Shown piece after piece: positions 8,242 through 17,725 of a DNA stretch of 64,000 bases. Each line of letters starts with the position of its first letter. The first letter of the stretch is position 1. A program made the position numbers and the translations under genes. The notes below the pieces were generated by a model, which ran no database searches, was not told the DNA's origin, and worked only from the letters and a program-made list of their open reading frames with translations. The stretch lies in contig CBDATD010000002.1 of assembly GCA_965199935.1 (NCBI GenBank), positions 372,001-436,000 of the forward strand, written 5' to 3'. Origin of the DNA: JAPPLG01 sp965199935 (GTDB lineage Bacteria; Bdellovibrionota; Bdellovibrionia; Bdellovibrionales; UBA1609).

Positions 8242-10437
8242 TTAGTATTTTATACCAATATTACTTAACCGAGAGACACTGACAACATTCTTTATTTGTT
8301 TTAGGCCGCGTATAATAGATCTTAGTTCTTCAATGTTTCTCACCTCAAAACTCACAAATATCTTTATTTTTAAACCATCATCTTCAGCTTGGGTCGTCAG
8401 TTCCACGATATTAATGCCTTTTTCAGTAAAAACATTAGAGATATTGTTTAAAGCCCCTGTCTCATCATAGATAAGAATTTTAATATGAGAGATGTGTTTC
8501 CAATCCCCTTTAATTCTCCATGAAACCTCTACATACCTCTCAGGATCTAAGTTTTTCAGCTTCCGGCACTCCTGGCGGTGAACAACAATACCTCTTTCAA
8601 CACTGATATACCCTAAAATATCCTCTCCCGGCAGGGGGCTGCAGCACTTGGCCAGTTGAACCATCACACTGCTCATCCCTTCCACAGCAATAGGAGAATC
8701 TTGTTTTTTCTTGGATTTTCTGCGAATTTCAGATGTTTTCTGAGTGGGTAAATCCCGCCCCAAAATTTTTTGAATAAAATTCTGAGCGATAATTTTTCCG
8801 TAGCCGATTTGGGCATAAATATCTTCATGAGTATTAAGACCCATGCTCACCATAGTCTTTTTACACTCTGTTTTTTTAAAAAATTTCTCCAGAGAAACCT
8901 CCGATTTCTTGAGACCCTTATCTAATAGCTTACGGCCTACCTGAACAGCCATCTTTCTTTCTTCGTCTTTAATGTAGCTTCGCACCCTAGAGCGCGCCTT
9001 AGAAGTAATACAATAGTTGAGCCATTCTCTCACGGGGTGGCTTTTTTCAGACGTACTAACTTCTATAACATCCCCATTTTGAAGTTTATATTTTAAAGGA
9101 ACGATGCGGCCGTTGACTTTTGCCTCTTTTAATTGATTCCCTATATCTGTATGAACGGCATAGGCAAAATCAATAGGAGTGGCTCCGGATGAAAACTCTT
9201 TCACATCCCCCTTAGGGGTGAAAACATAAATATCCGAATCAAACAAATCTTCTTTGACGCTTTCTAAAAAAACATTGGGGTGCTGCGCCTGTCGGTGAAG
9301 CGCCACTAGATCTTTCAGCCATGAAAATTTTTTCAATGTCTGTGCTTGTATTTTTACGTTTTTAAAAAAAGACTCATCTTTATACTGCCAGTGGGCCGCC
9401 ACTCCTTTTTCAGCAACGTAGTGCATATCATATGTGCGAATTTGAATTTCCAATTTTTTCCCTTTTGGTCCAATCACCGTAGTGTGCAGGCTTTGATAAT
9501 TATTGGCCTTGGGAAGGGCGATAAAATCTTTGAACCGGCCCGGAATAGGCTTCCAAAGAGAGTGCACCCAGCCTAAAATTTCATAGCATTCATGCATTTT
9601 TTCCGTGCAGAAGCGAAAAGCGATAATATCATAAACTTCTGCATAAGAAATTTTTTGATTTTGCATTTTTTTATATATAGAGTACATATTTTTTGTGCGG
9701 CCCTTAATCTCAAATTTGATTTTAGTTTTTTTAGATAATTCATCTGTCAAAAAAATAATCACATCTTTGATATACTTATTTCTATCCGCCGTCTCTTCTT
9801 CAAACTGTCTAAAAATGGATGAATAAACTTCCGGGTAAATATACTTAAAAGATAAATCCTCCAGCTCTGTTTTAATGGCATGCAGACCCAAACGCCCTGC
9901 CAATGGAGCGTAAATATTTAAGGTCTCCTGAGAGATTCTCAACTTCCTCTCTTCATTCAAAGGGGTTAAGGTTCTCATGTTGTGAAGACGGTCCGCCAGT
10001 TTGACCAAAATGACGCGCACATCTTTTCCCATAGACACGAACATTTTTCTGATATTTTCACTCTCTTTCTCGTAACTGCTTTTAAATTTAATTTGAGAAA
10101 GTTTGGTCACTCCATCAACAAGAAAAGCAACAGATTTTCCAAAGTGATTTTTAATTTCCTGCAAAGTGATAGAAGTGTCTTCGACAACGTCGTGAAGAAG
10201 GCCCGTGGCTATAGAATGAGCGTCTAAATGGAGATCTGCTAAAATGACCGCCACGGCTACAGGATGCTCAACAAAAGGCTCTCCTGTTTTTCTCACCTGG
10301 CCTTGATGGGCTTTATTTGAAAGCAGGAAGGCTTTTTCAATTAACTGACGTTCTCCAGAAGACAAATACCCAGAGGTCTTTTTGATCAAAGGGTTTAATC
10401 GAAATAAATCTACTTTATTAACGTCAGAAACTCCCAT
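8242..10437 (-). CDS. rel: Bifunctional (p)ppGpp synthetase/hydrolase Rel
   Basis: A 731-aa long RelA/SpoT homologue. Order: HD hydrolase domain (HPVAVAVILADL, LLHDVVEDT with the metal-binding HD pair intact), synthetase domain (RTKNMYSIYKKM, GRFKDFIALPKANNYQSLHT, EIQIRTYDMHYVAEKGVAAHW), TGS domain (IYVFTPKGDVKEF), a zinc-finger-like CCSPLPGE segment, and a C-terminal ACT domain (IKILIYDETGALNNISNVF). Both catalytic centres look intact, so this is likely the cell's main stringent-response enzyme, making and degrading (p)ppGpp. It lies downstream of rpoZ with an 18-bp gap, the same order as rpoZ-spoT in many proteobacteria, and omega is known to affect the ppGpp response of RNA polymerase. Confidence 0.95.
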   Translation of the reverse strand: MGVSDVNKVDLFRLNPLIKKTSGYLSSGERQLIEKAFLLSNKAHQGQVRKTGEPFVEHPVAVAVILADLHLDAHSIATGLLHDVVEDTSITLQEIKNHFGKSVAFLVDGVTKLSQIKFKSSYEKESENIRKMFVSMGKDVRVILVKLADRLHNMRTLTPLNEERKLRISQETLNIYAPLAGRLGLHAIKTELEDLSFKYIYPEVYSSIFRQFEEETADRNKYIKDVIIFLTDELSKKTKIKFEIKGRTKNMYSIYKKMQNQKISYAEVYDIIAFRFCTEKMHECYEILGWVHSLWKPIPGRFKDFIALPKANNYQSLHTTVIGPKGKKLEIQIRTYDMHYVAEKGVAAHWQYKDESFFKNVKIQAQTLKKFSWLKDLVALHRQAQHPNVFLESVKEDLFDSDIYVFTPKGDVKEFSSGATPIDFAYAVHTDIGNQLKEAKVNGRIVPLKYKLQNGDVIEVSTSEKSHPVREWLNYCITSKARSRVRSYIKDEERKMAVQVGRKLLDKGLKKSEVSLEKFFKKTECKKTMVSMGLNTHEDIYAQIGYGKIIAQNFIQKILGRDLPTQKTSEIRRKSKKKQDSPIAVEGMSSVMVQLAKCCSPLPGEDILGYISVERGIVVHRQECRKLKNLDPERYVEVSWRIKGDWKHISHIKILIYDETGALNNISNVFTEKGINIVELTTQAEDDGLKIKIFVSFEVRNIEELRSIIRGLKQIKNVVSVSRLSNIGIKY

Positions 10438-10455
10438 GCAATTCCATTCAAAAAA

Positions 10456-10722
10456 TCATTCCTCTGTCTTCACAGAAACAGCAGGAGAGGGGCTTCTCTT
10501 TAAAATAAACTCCAATCTGGAGGACATATCCTCTTTAGAAAGGTTGGATGTCACAGCCCCATTCGCCACTTCCCTCAAAGCATTTACAACATGTTTATTG
10601 TTAGCTGAAACCAGAGGCTGGCCGCCGCTTAAAAATTGACGCACCCTTTTTGCAACTAGAATAACCAATGTAAATCGATTTTGAACCTTCTCTAAACAGT
10701 CTTCTACAGTCACCCGAGCCAT
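10456..10722 (-). CDS. rpoZ: RNA polymerase omega subunit
   Basis: An 88-aa protein of normal omega length. It starts MARVTVEDCLEKVQNRFTLV, then LVAKRVRQF, and ends in an acidic or variable tail. The VEDCL...NRF.LV and A.RARQ-like segments are the omega signature. Omega promotes assembly and stability of the beta-prime subunit. The ATG at 10722 has AAGGAGA seven bases upstream. It is transcribed with rel. Confidence 0.92.
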   Translation of the reverse strand: MARVTVEDCLEKVQNRFTLVILVAKRVRQFLSGGQPLVSANNKHVVNALREVANGAVTSNLSKEDMSSRLEFILKRSPSPAVSVKTEE

Positions 10723-10835
10723 AATTTCTCCTTTGATGAGGTTATTTCAAATCTTCAGCGTCCATCATAAAATGTCCAAAACTATATGTCAATCACGTCT
10801 ACACCCTGCAAAGAAGCGCCGTTTGCTCCTTGATG

Positions 10836-12026
10836 TTATTTGACTTTTACTTTTAGGAATTTTCGTTTTCCAACTTGCAGTAAAAACTCGCTGTTAGAGG
10901 TTAATTGTAATTTCAAATTCACATCAGACACTTTTTCAGAGTTCACCTGCACCCCTCCATTTTGAATCAGCCTCCGGGCCTCCCCTGTAGAAGAAGTGAG
11001 GCCTGTGCTTTTCAACAAATGGGCAATCCATACATTTTTCTCTGCTGAAACCAAAACCTCTTCAACTGTCTCAGGAGTTTTATGACGGCTGAACACCTTT
11101 TCAAATTCCTCTTGCGCCGAGCGAGCCTGCTCCGTGCTGTACATCTCCTCCGTCAAAAGATAAGCCAGCTTTTTTTTATATTTGTAAGGGTCCTTTTGAA
11201 TGTGTTCTGGATTTGCTTCGTTCATCAGCAGTTTATAATACTTCAGCATCAATACATCTGAAAGACTCATAATCTTCCCGTACATTTCTTTAGGGGGGTC
11301 TTGAAAGGCAATAAAGTTATTAAAACTTTTGGACATTTTTTTTTGACCGTCTGTCCCTTCCAACAAAGGAAAAGTCAAAACACACTGCGGATCTTTTTGC
11401 CTCGCTTTTTGAACTTCTCTGCCCATAAGCAAATTAAAAATTTGATCTGTACCGCCCAGCTCCACATCAGCGTTCATCGCATAAGAATCGTAGCCTTGGA
11501 CCAAAGGGTATAAAAATTCATGAATATATATAGCCCGGCCTTGTTTAAATCTTTTTGAAAAATCATCTCTTTCCAACATACGGGCTATCGTATAATAACT
11601 GCAAAGCTGTATCCAATCCTCCGGAGTTAGAGAGCCGCACCATGAAGAATTAAAGAGAATTTTAGTTTTCTTTGGATCCAAAACTTTGAAAACCTGCTGT
11701 GTATAGGTTTTTGTGTTTTTTTGAATCTGCTCCCCGCTCAGACGCGGGCGGGCCTCATTGAGGCCGCTGGGATCTCCTATACCCGCCGTAAAATCTCCAA
11801 TGAGAAAACAAACTTGATGCCCAAAGTTTTGAAAAATTTTTAACTTTCTCAATAACACCAAATGCCCCAAATGCAAATCGGGGTAAGTGGGGTCGAAGCC
11901 CGCCTTAACAATTAAAGGTTTTTCAGAAGATATACTTTTTTTTAATTTTGATAGAAGTTCTTTTTCTGAAATGCAGTCTTTTGCCAGTGATGTGATTTGT
12001 TCAAATTGCTCTTTCGGCCCGCTCAT
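10836..12026 (-). CDS. tyrS: Tyrosyl-tRNA synthetase
   Basis: A 396-aa class I TyrRS. The HIGH motif appears as YPDLHLGHLVLL, the tyrosine pocket includes QGYDSYAMNADVELGGTDQ, and the KMSKS motif is GQKKMSKSFNN. A C-terminal S4-like RNA-binding domain (LIQNGGVQVNSEKV) completes the usual architecture. The KKMSKS form and length match the TyrRS group common in many Gram-negative bacteria. The start lies 3 bp after the stop of the upstream RNase Y homologue, so the genes are almost certainly in one operon. The rpoZ-rel unit continues in the same direction after a 113-bp gap. Confidence 0.94.
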   Translation of the reverse strand: MSGPKEQFEQITSLAKDCISEKELLSKLKKSISSEKPLIVKAGFDPTYPDLHLGHLVLLRKLKIFQNFGHQVCFLIGDFTAGIGDPSGLNEARPRLSGEQIQKNTKTYTQQVFKVLDPKKTKILFNSSWCGSLTPEDWIQLCSYYTIARMLERDDFSKRFKQGRAIYIHEFLYPLVQGYDSYAMNADVELGGTDQIFNLLMGREVQKARQKDPQCVLTFPLLEGTDGQKKMSKSFNNFIAFQDPPKEMYGKIMSLSDVLMLKYYKLLMNEANPEHIQKDPYKYKKKLAYLLTEEMYSTEQARSAQEEFEKVFSRHKTPETVEEVLVSAEKNVWIAHLLKSTGLTSSTGEARRLIQNGGVQVNSEKVSDVNLKLQLTSNSEFLLQVGKRKFLKVKVK

Positions 12027-12029
12027 ATC

Positions 12030-13607
12030 TTATCTCGCATGCTCAACAATCCTGGATTCTCGAATCACACTCACTTTAATTTGATGGGAGTGAATTTCTC
12101 TTTCTAATTTCTTAACAATATCAGAACACAGCATCAGACTTTGATCGTCAGTGACTTGAGAGCTATCGACTAAAACACGCACTTCTTTTCCCACCCGTAT
12201 AGCATAACTGCGTATGACTCCTGCAAAACTATTTGCAATAGACTCTACATTTTTCATACGGTTGATAAAACTTTCAATATTAGAGCTTTTCACACTAGAT
12301 AAAGACTGATGGAGATTGAAGCCGGCCTGAATTACATGATCCAGAATGGTTTCCGCCGGAGCTGCAGAATTGTGGCATAAAACAGCTTGTATAATGTCCG
12401 GCTTCTCCCTGTATTTTTTAATGAAATCCGCTCCTGCTTTAGCATAACTTCCTTCAACCTTATGATCCACATTCAAACCAATGCAATGAAAAAGAGCCGC
12501 TCTTTTAGCTCTTTTTTCTTCTTCACCCAGTTCAGACATAATATGCCCGGCCAACAACGCTAAATCGACTGACACCTGCAAGGCGTTTCTTCCGTTGATC
12601 GTTTTAAAATGCAGCCCCCCCAGAGTCTTAATGATCTGAGGATGCACATCGTACAAATTAAGTTCAAAACAAGTTTTCTCTCCAATCTCCTGCATTGTTT
12701 TGACAATTTCAGTTTTGACCTTTTCCACAACCTCTTCAATACGGGATGGGTGTACACGCCCGTCTTTAATCAACCGGTGAATGGCAATCTTAGCGATCTC
12801 TCTTCTTACAGGGTCAAAACAGGAAAGCACAATACCCCCCTGCCCTTCTTCAATAAGAACATCCACACCGCAAGAGTTTTCAATCGCTCGAATATTTCTG
12901 CCTTCTCTGCCAATGATTTTGCCTTTCACTTCATCACCTGACAAGGTTAAAACGGTGGTTGTTTTTTCAGTTGTCACCGCAGAAGCGTGCCGGGCGATAG
13001 CGCGGGCTAAAACATTCCTTGATTTGAGTTCACTCTCCTGCTTTAACTGGTCTTCAATTTTCTTCAGCTTGGGGGCAATACTGACTCTGACGTCCTCTTC
13101 AATCATTTTCATCAGCTCTTTTTTAGCCTCCTCTTGAGACAACCGAGAGGCATTTTCCAATAAAGACTTCAGTTGATTCAACTGGCTTTCTTTCTGTTTT
13201 TGAAGGTTTTCAATCTGCGCCTTTCTTTCCTTCAATTTAGATTTTTCCAATGCCAATTCCTGCTCCCTCTCTTCTAAACTCCCCTTTTGTTTTAAAAATT
13301 CATGCTCTTGTTTAGTCTGTCTCATTTGAAGCTTTTCACTTTCAGCATACAGTTTTTTTGCCGTTTCAGCCTGTTCTTCCTCCAATTGTTTTTTCATCTT
13401 GATAAGATGATCCTGCGCCTTTATTTCTGCTTTCTTCTCAATACGATGAGCTTCCGACTGCGCTTTATTTAAAATACGAGAAGTCTCTTTTTCTAATTTT
13501 TTCTCGCGTTTTTTATTGGACAAAAATTGGTAAATCAGAAAAACACCGCTTCCGACAAATCCCCCTGTAAATAAAGCAACCAATAAGGCTAAAGAGGTGT
13601 AATCCAT
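12030..13607 (-). CDS. rny: RNase Y homologue with degenerate HD active site
   Basis: A 525-aa protein with full RNase Y architecture: N-terminal membrane helix (residues about 5-27), a long charged coiled coil (about 28-190), a KH domain (KGKIIGREGRNIRAIE), then the HD domain and the conserved C-terminal domain (KNVESIANSFAGV, VRVLVDSSQV, IKVSVIRESRIVEHAR). RNase Y is the membrane-tethered endonuclease that starts mRNA decay. The HD domain here is odd. The first metal-ligand His (KHS in relatives) is Val345, the HD pair is His374-Cys375, the HHGD motif is CHNS (411-414), and the AAD aspartate is Phe430, while the scaffold around them (DHKVEGS) is kept. Catalytic activity of the classical kind is therefore doubtful. 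It sits between the 5-FTHF cyclo-ligase and tyrS genes. Confidence 0.9.
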   Translation of the reverse strand: MDYTSLALLVALFTGGFVGSGVFLIYQFLSNKKREKKLEKETSRILNKAQSEAHRIEKKAEIKAQDHLIKMKKQLEEEQAETAKKLYAESEKLQMRQTKQEHEFLKQKGSLEEREQELALEKSKLKERKAQIENLQKQKESQLNQLKSLLENASRLSQEEAKKELMKMIEEDVRVSIAPKLKKIEDQLKQESELKSRNVLARAIARHASAVTTEKTTTVLTLSGDEVKGKIIGREGRNIRAIENSCGVDVLIEEGQGGIVLSCFDPVRREIAKIAIHRLIKDGRVHPSRIEEVVEKVKTEIVKTMQEIGEKTCFELNLYDVHPQIIKTLGGLHFKTINGRNALQVSVDLALLAGHIMSELGEEEKRAKRAALFHCIGLNVDHKVEGSYAKAGADFIKKYREKPDIIQAVLCHNSAAPAETILDHVIQAGFNLHQSLSSVKSSNIESFINRMKNVESIANSFAGVIRSYAIRVGKEVRVLVDSSQVTDDQSLMLCSDIVKKLEREIHSHQIKVSVIRESRIVEHAR

Positions 13608-14132
13608 CTAAACACTCCTTCTGTATTTATCAAAAAAACAAGAAGAAAAAAGAAAAAATTTTTCATTCACACAAGCATCCATACGCACATCATGCGCCTC
13701 TTCCGGCAGTTCTGACGAACTGATTTGAACACTCCATGAAATCCCAATTTTTAACGCTTTATCATTTTGAGACAAAACCCTGTCATAAAAACCTGAACCC
13801 CGCCCCAGCCGCCTGCATTGGTGGTCAAAAGCCAGACCGGGAACCAAGAATAAGTCAATGTCATCCACAGGGTGAACAGAGCTATGAGGAGATTTAAAAA
13901 AAAACTGACCGCTTTGAGGATACAGCCACTTGATGTGAGAATGCTTTTTAACAAATTCAGAAACCGGCACCTCATCCTTGAAAGGGTGATAAACAGCCGC
14001 ATTTCGAACATTTGACCAATCCAAAGCCTTCAGAAAACCCTGTACCTTATCAGATAATATTTGAATTTTATTATTGAACACAAAGCTGCTGCAATGATTT
14101 TTAAAACATTTTCTAAGTTTTTCTTTTTTCAA
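13608..14132 (-). CDS. fau: 5-formyltetrahydrofolate cyclo-ligase
   Basis: A 174-aa member of the 5-FTHF cyclo-ligase family, which converts 5-formyl-THF to 5,10-methenyl-THF with ATP. The signature LFLVPGLAFDHQCRRLGRGS followed by GFYDRVL is near the C-terminus, and the substrate-side AVYHPFKDEVPV is near residue 45. It ends directly against the RNase Y homologue start (no spacer) and follows zapA after 50 bp. In many proteobacteria zapA and this gene flank 6S RNA, but the gap here is too short to hold one. Confidence 0.88.
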   Translation of the reverse strand: MKKEKLRKCFKNHCSSFVFNNKIQILSDKVQGFLKALDWSNVRNAAVYHPFKDEVPVSEFVKKHSHIKWLYPQSGQFFFKSPHSSVHPVDDIDLFLVPGLAFDHQCRRLGRGSGFYDRVLSQNDKALKIGISWSVQISSSELPEEAHDVRMDACVNEKFFLFSSCFFDKYRRSV

Positions 14133-14182
14133 AGTCAGACCCCTCTCTGTATTTCTTAAAAAAGTCTTAGAAACCCTTGTAT

Positions 14183-14485
14183 CTAAGCTTTTTGTGCAGA
14201 CTTCAACAGAGCAGAGATCGATTGGAGTTTGGACTCTAGATGATTTATTTCCTGAAGTGTTTGCTCTTTGAAAGCAAAATGATCTTCAGCAAGATTAAGG
14301 CAAGATAAAATCAAAGCTTTTTGCATAGAAATGTTCTTATTGTTTTTTAAGGATTCCTGCACTCTCTTTTCAACAGTTTGGATCAACCGCTCGACTTTAT
14401 CTGTTTTTTGGCTGGCCTTTAGCCTGAGAGAGTATCCCCCAATTTGAACATCGTATATTTTTGATGAATGAGGTTCCAAAGCCAT
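14183..14485 (-). CDS. zapA: Cell division protein ZapA
   Basis: A 100-aa ZapA-like protein: a small N-terminal beta/alpha domain (VQIGGYSLRLKASQ, VERLIQTVEKRVQES) followed by a C-terminal coiled coil (LESKLQSISALLKS). The internal KALILSCLNLAEDHFAFKEQ corresponds to the ALNLADEL segment of the family. ZapA tetramers crosslink FtsZ filaments at the septum. Linkage to the 5-FTHF cyclo-ligase gene is the classical proteobacterial neighbourhood and supports the call. Confidence 0.8.
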   Translation of the reverse strand: MALEPHSSKIYDVQIGGYSLRLKASQKTDKVERLIQTVEKRVQESLKNNKNISMQKALILSCLNLAEDHFAFKEQTLQEINHLESKLQSISALLKSAQKA

Positions 14486-14583
14486 GATCTAAAATTCCAT
14501 TGAAGTCTCACTACAAAATAAAAGTAATTATTGAAATGGTCAATCTAAAGTATGATTATTTTTGATAAAAAATGCGTGAAAAA

Positions 14584-16269
14584 TCAATTTTCCGAAGAGT
14601 TCACAAAAGCCAGGTATTGAAAAGAGCCTCCTTCTACAGGCAGGTTTAATTTCCCTGAATTTTCGTAAATTGTTCTGTACATAAACTGATAGATAGAGGA
14701 ATCAGAGTCTTTTCTTTTTTTGAGAGTGTAAACCAGTAAAGTATTCTCTCCTTGAGCTTGTGAATTTTGGCTTAATGTGTCATCTTTATCAACAGACAAA
14801 GTTGAATAAAGTGGCATTTTTGCCTGCCTCAAAGAGTAACAACTGCCGTTTTCTCCTTTAACAGGAACTAAAAACGTGTCGTAAGCAGACTGTTCTTTAA
14901 CGGGAGCAAAAGGACTGATGTGCCTTACAATTTTCTCGTAATCGCTCAACCCCTCAGATTTTCGATCTAAATTGTAAGGGTTTCTAACAGCCAAAGGATC
15001 TTGGGCCCAATAAACCAAAACTTCAATGCCGTCTAAAATTCCATCTCCATCAGAATCTGGATTTTCCACACTCAAGGGAGAAAAATCACTTTCAATAGAG
15101 TTGATGTACTGCTCTTCACAGTAAGTGAGCAAATCACGATCCTGATCTTCTCGATTGGAGCAGGACGGCAGTGATTTCTGTGTAGTGTATTCCATCCAGT
15201 GGAAATAATCCCCATAGCCGTCATTGAAGCTAAATCGATCGTCAGGCTCAAAGCCGTCTATTTTTATCTCATCCCGATCGCAAAGCCCATCCATATCAGA
15301 ATCCATCCCTATGTAGCCGTCTAAACAGAAACCAGCGTTTAAATTATACACAATAAAAGAATTTGTATCCCACTGCTGATTCAAATCCAAAGCCCAGTCT
15401 GAATTTTCATTTTGATCCACATACTGACCCTGCCCTTCTTCTGAAATTTTTTTAACCCTTCGGACATCATCTGTTTCACGCGGTGAAGGAGCAGAACCCT
15501 GGTTGAAAGCCGGCTGAGGGTAGAAAAAAAATCCAGTAGAGAGAAAGGCCCATAGATGCAAAGCCGCGCCGGCCCCCTGCCCCAGCCTGGTTGTCAGACC
15601 CGGCCCCCTATTGCTGTAATCGCCATAATACATGGAATGAATATACACCCGCTCAAAAGCCGTTGTTATTTCTTCAATCCCATTGATAAAACTTTTTTGA
15701 CCGCTTTCATCAACAGAAAGACTGCCGTCAGACATAAATACGATATGATAATCAACTACCTTTTGTTGAGTGATATGTGTATCAAAATCAATAGCTTCTC
15801 TGATTTCACGCAAGACCTCCATCAGCAGTTTTGAATAATTGCCCCTCCCTTTATCTTTTCTGGAAAATATTTTTTCCAAAGAGTTTGAAATAACTTCGGA
15901 GTCAGAAGTAAAAGCGGGAATATCAGTCAAAACTCCATCCTGCTGTAAATTCACTGCGCTAAACACCTCATTTGAAAATGAGATCATTCCATAAGACACA
16001 TCGTTTTGTTTGTTTTGATCCATAAACCTCTTAATGCTTTTTTTTCGTATTATTTTGTCAGGGTCAGATTTTGTATTACTGGCTGTTTGATCAATGACAA
16101 ACAGCACCTTGCTCTCGTAAAAATTCTGAGAGTCCTCAGAGCAAAAAAGAGGGGCCGAATCTGTAATCTCGTATGGAATATCCATGACACTGGAGGACAA
16201 AACCCCCTCAACAGGCTGGCAGGCTGAAAAACAGTACACGGCCATAATCAAAATTGTAAGATTTCTCAT
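14584..16269 (-). CDS. VWA-domain lipoprotein with calcium-binding repeats
   Basis: A 561-aa exported protein with a lipobox (AVYCFSAC, Cys at about 17). A von Willebrand A-like domain covers about 50-270: KVLFVIDQTASNTKSDP carries a MIDAS-like DxTxS in place of DxSxS, then YGMISFSNEV, and VDYHIVFMSDGSLSVDESG. Beyond it are short thrombospondin type 3-like acidic repeats (DSDMDGLCDRDEI, NPDSDGDGILDGIE). These features suggest a metal-dependent adhesion or scaffold protein on the outer membrane. The partner is unknown. It is transcribed away from the subtilisin-like gene across a 129-bp gap. The family assignment is good; the function is open. Confidence 0.82.
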   Translation of the reverse strand: MRNLTILIMAVYCFSACQPVEGVLSSSVMDIPYEITDSAPLFCSEDSQNFYESKVLFVIDQTASNTKSDPDKIIRKKSIKRFMDQNKQNDVSYGMISFSNEVFSAVNLQQDGVLTDIPAFTSDSEVISNSLEKIFSRKDKGRGNYSKLLMEVLREIREAIDFDTHITQQKVVDYHIVFMSDGSLSVDESGQKSFINGIEEITTAFERVYIHSMYYGDYSNRGPGLTTRLGQGAGAALHLWAFLSTGFFFYPQPAFNQGSAPSPRETDDVRRVKKISEEGQGQYVDQNENSDWALDLNQQWDTNSFIVYNLNAGFCLDGYIGMDSDMDGLCDRDEIKIDGFEPDDRFSFNDGYGDYFHWMEYTTQKSLPSCSNREDQDRDLLTYCEEQYINSIESDFSPLSVENPDSDGDGILDGIEVLVYWAQDPLAVRNPYNLDRKSEGLSDYEKIVRHISPFAPVKEQSAYDTFLVPVKGENGSCYSLRQAKMPLYSTLSVDKDDTLSQNSQAQGENTLLVYTLKKRKDSDSSIYQFMYRTIYENSGKLNLPVEGGSFQYLAFVNSSEN

Positions 16270-16398
16270 GCTGTTCTAAACGGATATTTAGTGCATAAGT
16301 CTTAAGACTTTTTTCTTAAGATGATAGTCTGTAATAAAATCTGGACTTAAGTATTATAATCCTCAACTTTTTGCCAAAACTTCCGATGATTGTAAGTA

Positions 16399-17685
16399 AT
16401 GGCTAAATATATTCTCTATCCCATCTTATTACTGAGTTCATCCTGCTCCCACTTCAGAGCAGATCGAGAAATCAACCAAAAACAACGCCGCTTGGAGCTG
16501 GGCAGCCCCCATGTTCTCTCAAAATCAGAACAGTTGGAGTGGCATTTGAATATTACAAAAACTCAAAAAGCCTGGCAAATTTCTAAAGGCAGTAAAGATA
16601 TTATCGTTGCTATCATTGATACAGGGATAGACACATCCCATCCAGATCTCAAAGACAATCTTTGGATCAATACGAAAGAGAAAGAAGGAAAAAAGGGGAT
16701 AGACGATGATGGAAATGGTTTTGTGGATGATATTTATGGATGGAGCTTTGCGGACAACAGCAATATTGTAATGGATTATCACGGGCATGGAACCCATGTG
16801 GCCGGCATCATTGGAGGAAAAGGAAAAATTTGCAAACCAGGTGTGGCCCCGCGGGTCAGCCTCATGATTCTAAAGTATTACTCTCAGGGGGCTGATGGAG
16901 TGACTAATCTTAGAAATACAATTAATTCTATTCACTATGCTATTCAAAACGGCGCTCACATCATTAACTTTTCTGGAGGAGGCCCTCAGGCCAGCGAAGA
17001 AGAGAGAAAAGCTATTGAACTGGCCCTGGAAAAAAATATTTTACTAGTGGCGGCTGGAGGAAATGAAAAATCAAATATTGAGGAAAAACCTTACTACCCC
17101 GCCAGTTACGGACTCTCTAATATCTTTTCTGTAGGGGCTTCAGATCAATCTGACAAACACTCTCATTTTTCAAATAGAGGAAAGAGGATTAAAGCCCATG
17201 CTCCCGGCACCAAAATTTACTCCACCCTGCCCGCCGGCCGCTGCGGCTTCTTAACGGGGACGTCTCAATCCACTCCCCTCTTTACAGGAGGGGCTGTTTT
17301 GGTCAAACATTATAAAAAACTGCTCAAGCCCTACGACATTATCAAATATTTGTCCAAAGCCTCAGATTTCAAATTTGCTCTCAAAAATAAAAGTGAAACC
17401 GGGGGAAGAGCAAATTTTTATAAAGCTTTAGGATCTGAAGATTCCAATACAGCCATTGATGGAAGCACTGTAAAATACTCTGATGATATGATTGGACAGA
17501 TTGCTGAAGAAGACAGTGAAAAATCTTCAAACTTCGCCCTCTTTAAAGATATTATGAAATTAAAAACACCGGCCAAAAAAGATGTCAGGTCCCCTTCTTC
17601 TGTTCACTGGCCTGAGTATCTGATCAGCCCCTCACATTGGACCCGTGTGTTTTTAGAAGAATTTCCTCAAAATCAGCTTGATTAA
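16399..17685 (+). CDS. Subtilisin-like (S8) serine protease lipoprotein
   Basis: A 428-aa protein with an N-terminal lipobox (LLSSSC, Cys about 16). The S8 catalytic triad is complete: Asp in VAIIDTGIDTSHPDL, His in YHGHGTHVAGIIGG, and Ser in GFLTGTSQSTPLFTGG (the usual GTSMATP reads GTSQSTP). The oxyanion Asn lies in VAAGGNEKSN. The protein lacks the typical I9 propeptide, and the C-terminal 100 residues are low-complexity and unassigned. It is probably a surface or periplasm-facing protease, in keeping with the many hydrolases of predatory bacteria (inference). The L32 gene follows within 41 bp. Confidence 0.9.
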   Translation: MAKYILYPILLLSSSCSHFRADREINQKQRRLELGSPHVLSKSEQLEWHLNITKTQKAWQISKGSKDIIVAIIDTGIDTSHPDLKDNLWINTKEKEGKKGIDDDGNGFVDDIYGWSFADNSNIVMDYHGHGTHVAGIIGGKGKICKPGVAPRVSLMILKYYSQGADGVTNLRNTINSIHYAIQNGAHIINFSGGGPQASEEERKAIELALEKNILLVAAGGNEKSNIEEKPYYPASYGLSNIFSVGASDQSDKHSHFSNRGKRIKAHAPGTKIYSTLPAGRCGFLTGTSQSTPLFTGGAVLVKHYKKLLKPYDIIKYLSKASDFKFALKNKSETGGRANFYKALGSEDSNTAIDGSTVKYSDDMIGQIAEEDSEKSSNFALFKDIMKLKTPAKKDVRSPSSVHWPEYLISPSHWTRVFLEEFPQNQLD

Positions 17686-17725
17686 AAACCTCTGTTCTTA
17701 TAAAACGGGCGGAAGAGGTTTCAAT

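Noticed and set aside
14133..14182. 6S RNA between zapA and the 5-FTHF cyclo-ligase gene
   Set aside because: The gap is 50 bp, far too short for 6S RNA.
17678..17725. Longer start for L32
   Set aside because: The 16 extra codons have no ribosome site or family support; the ATG at 17726 matches both.
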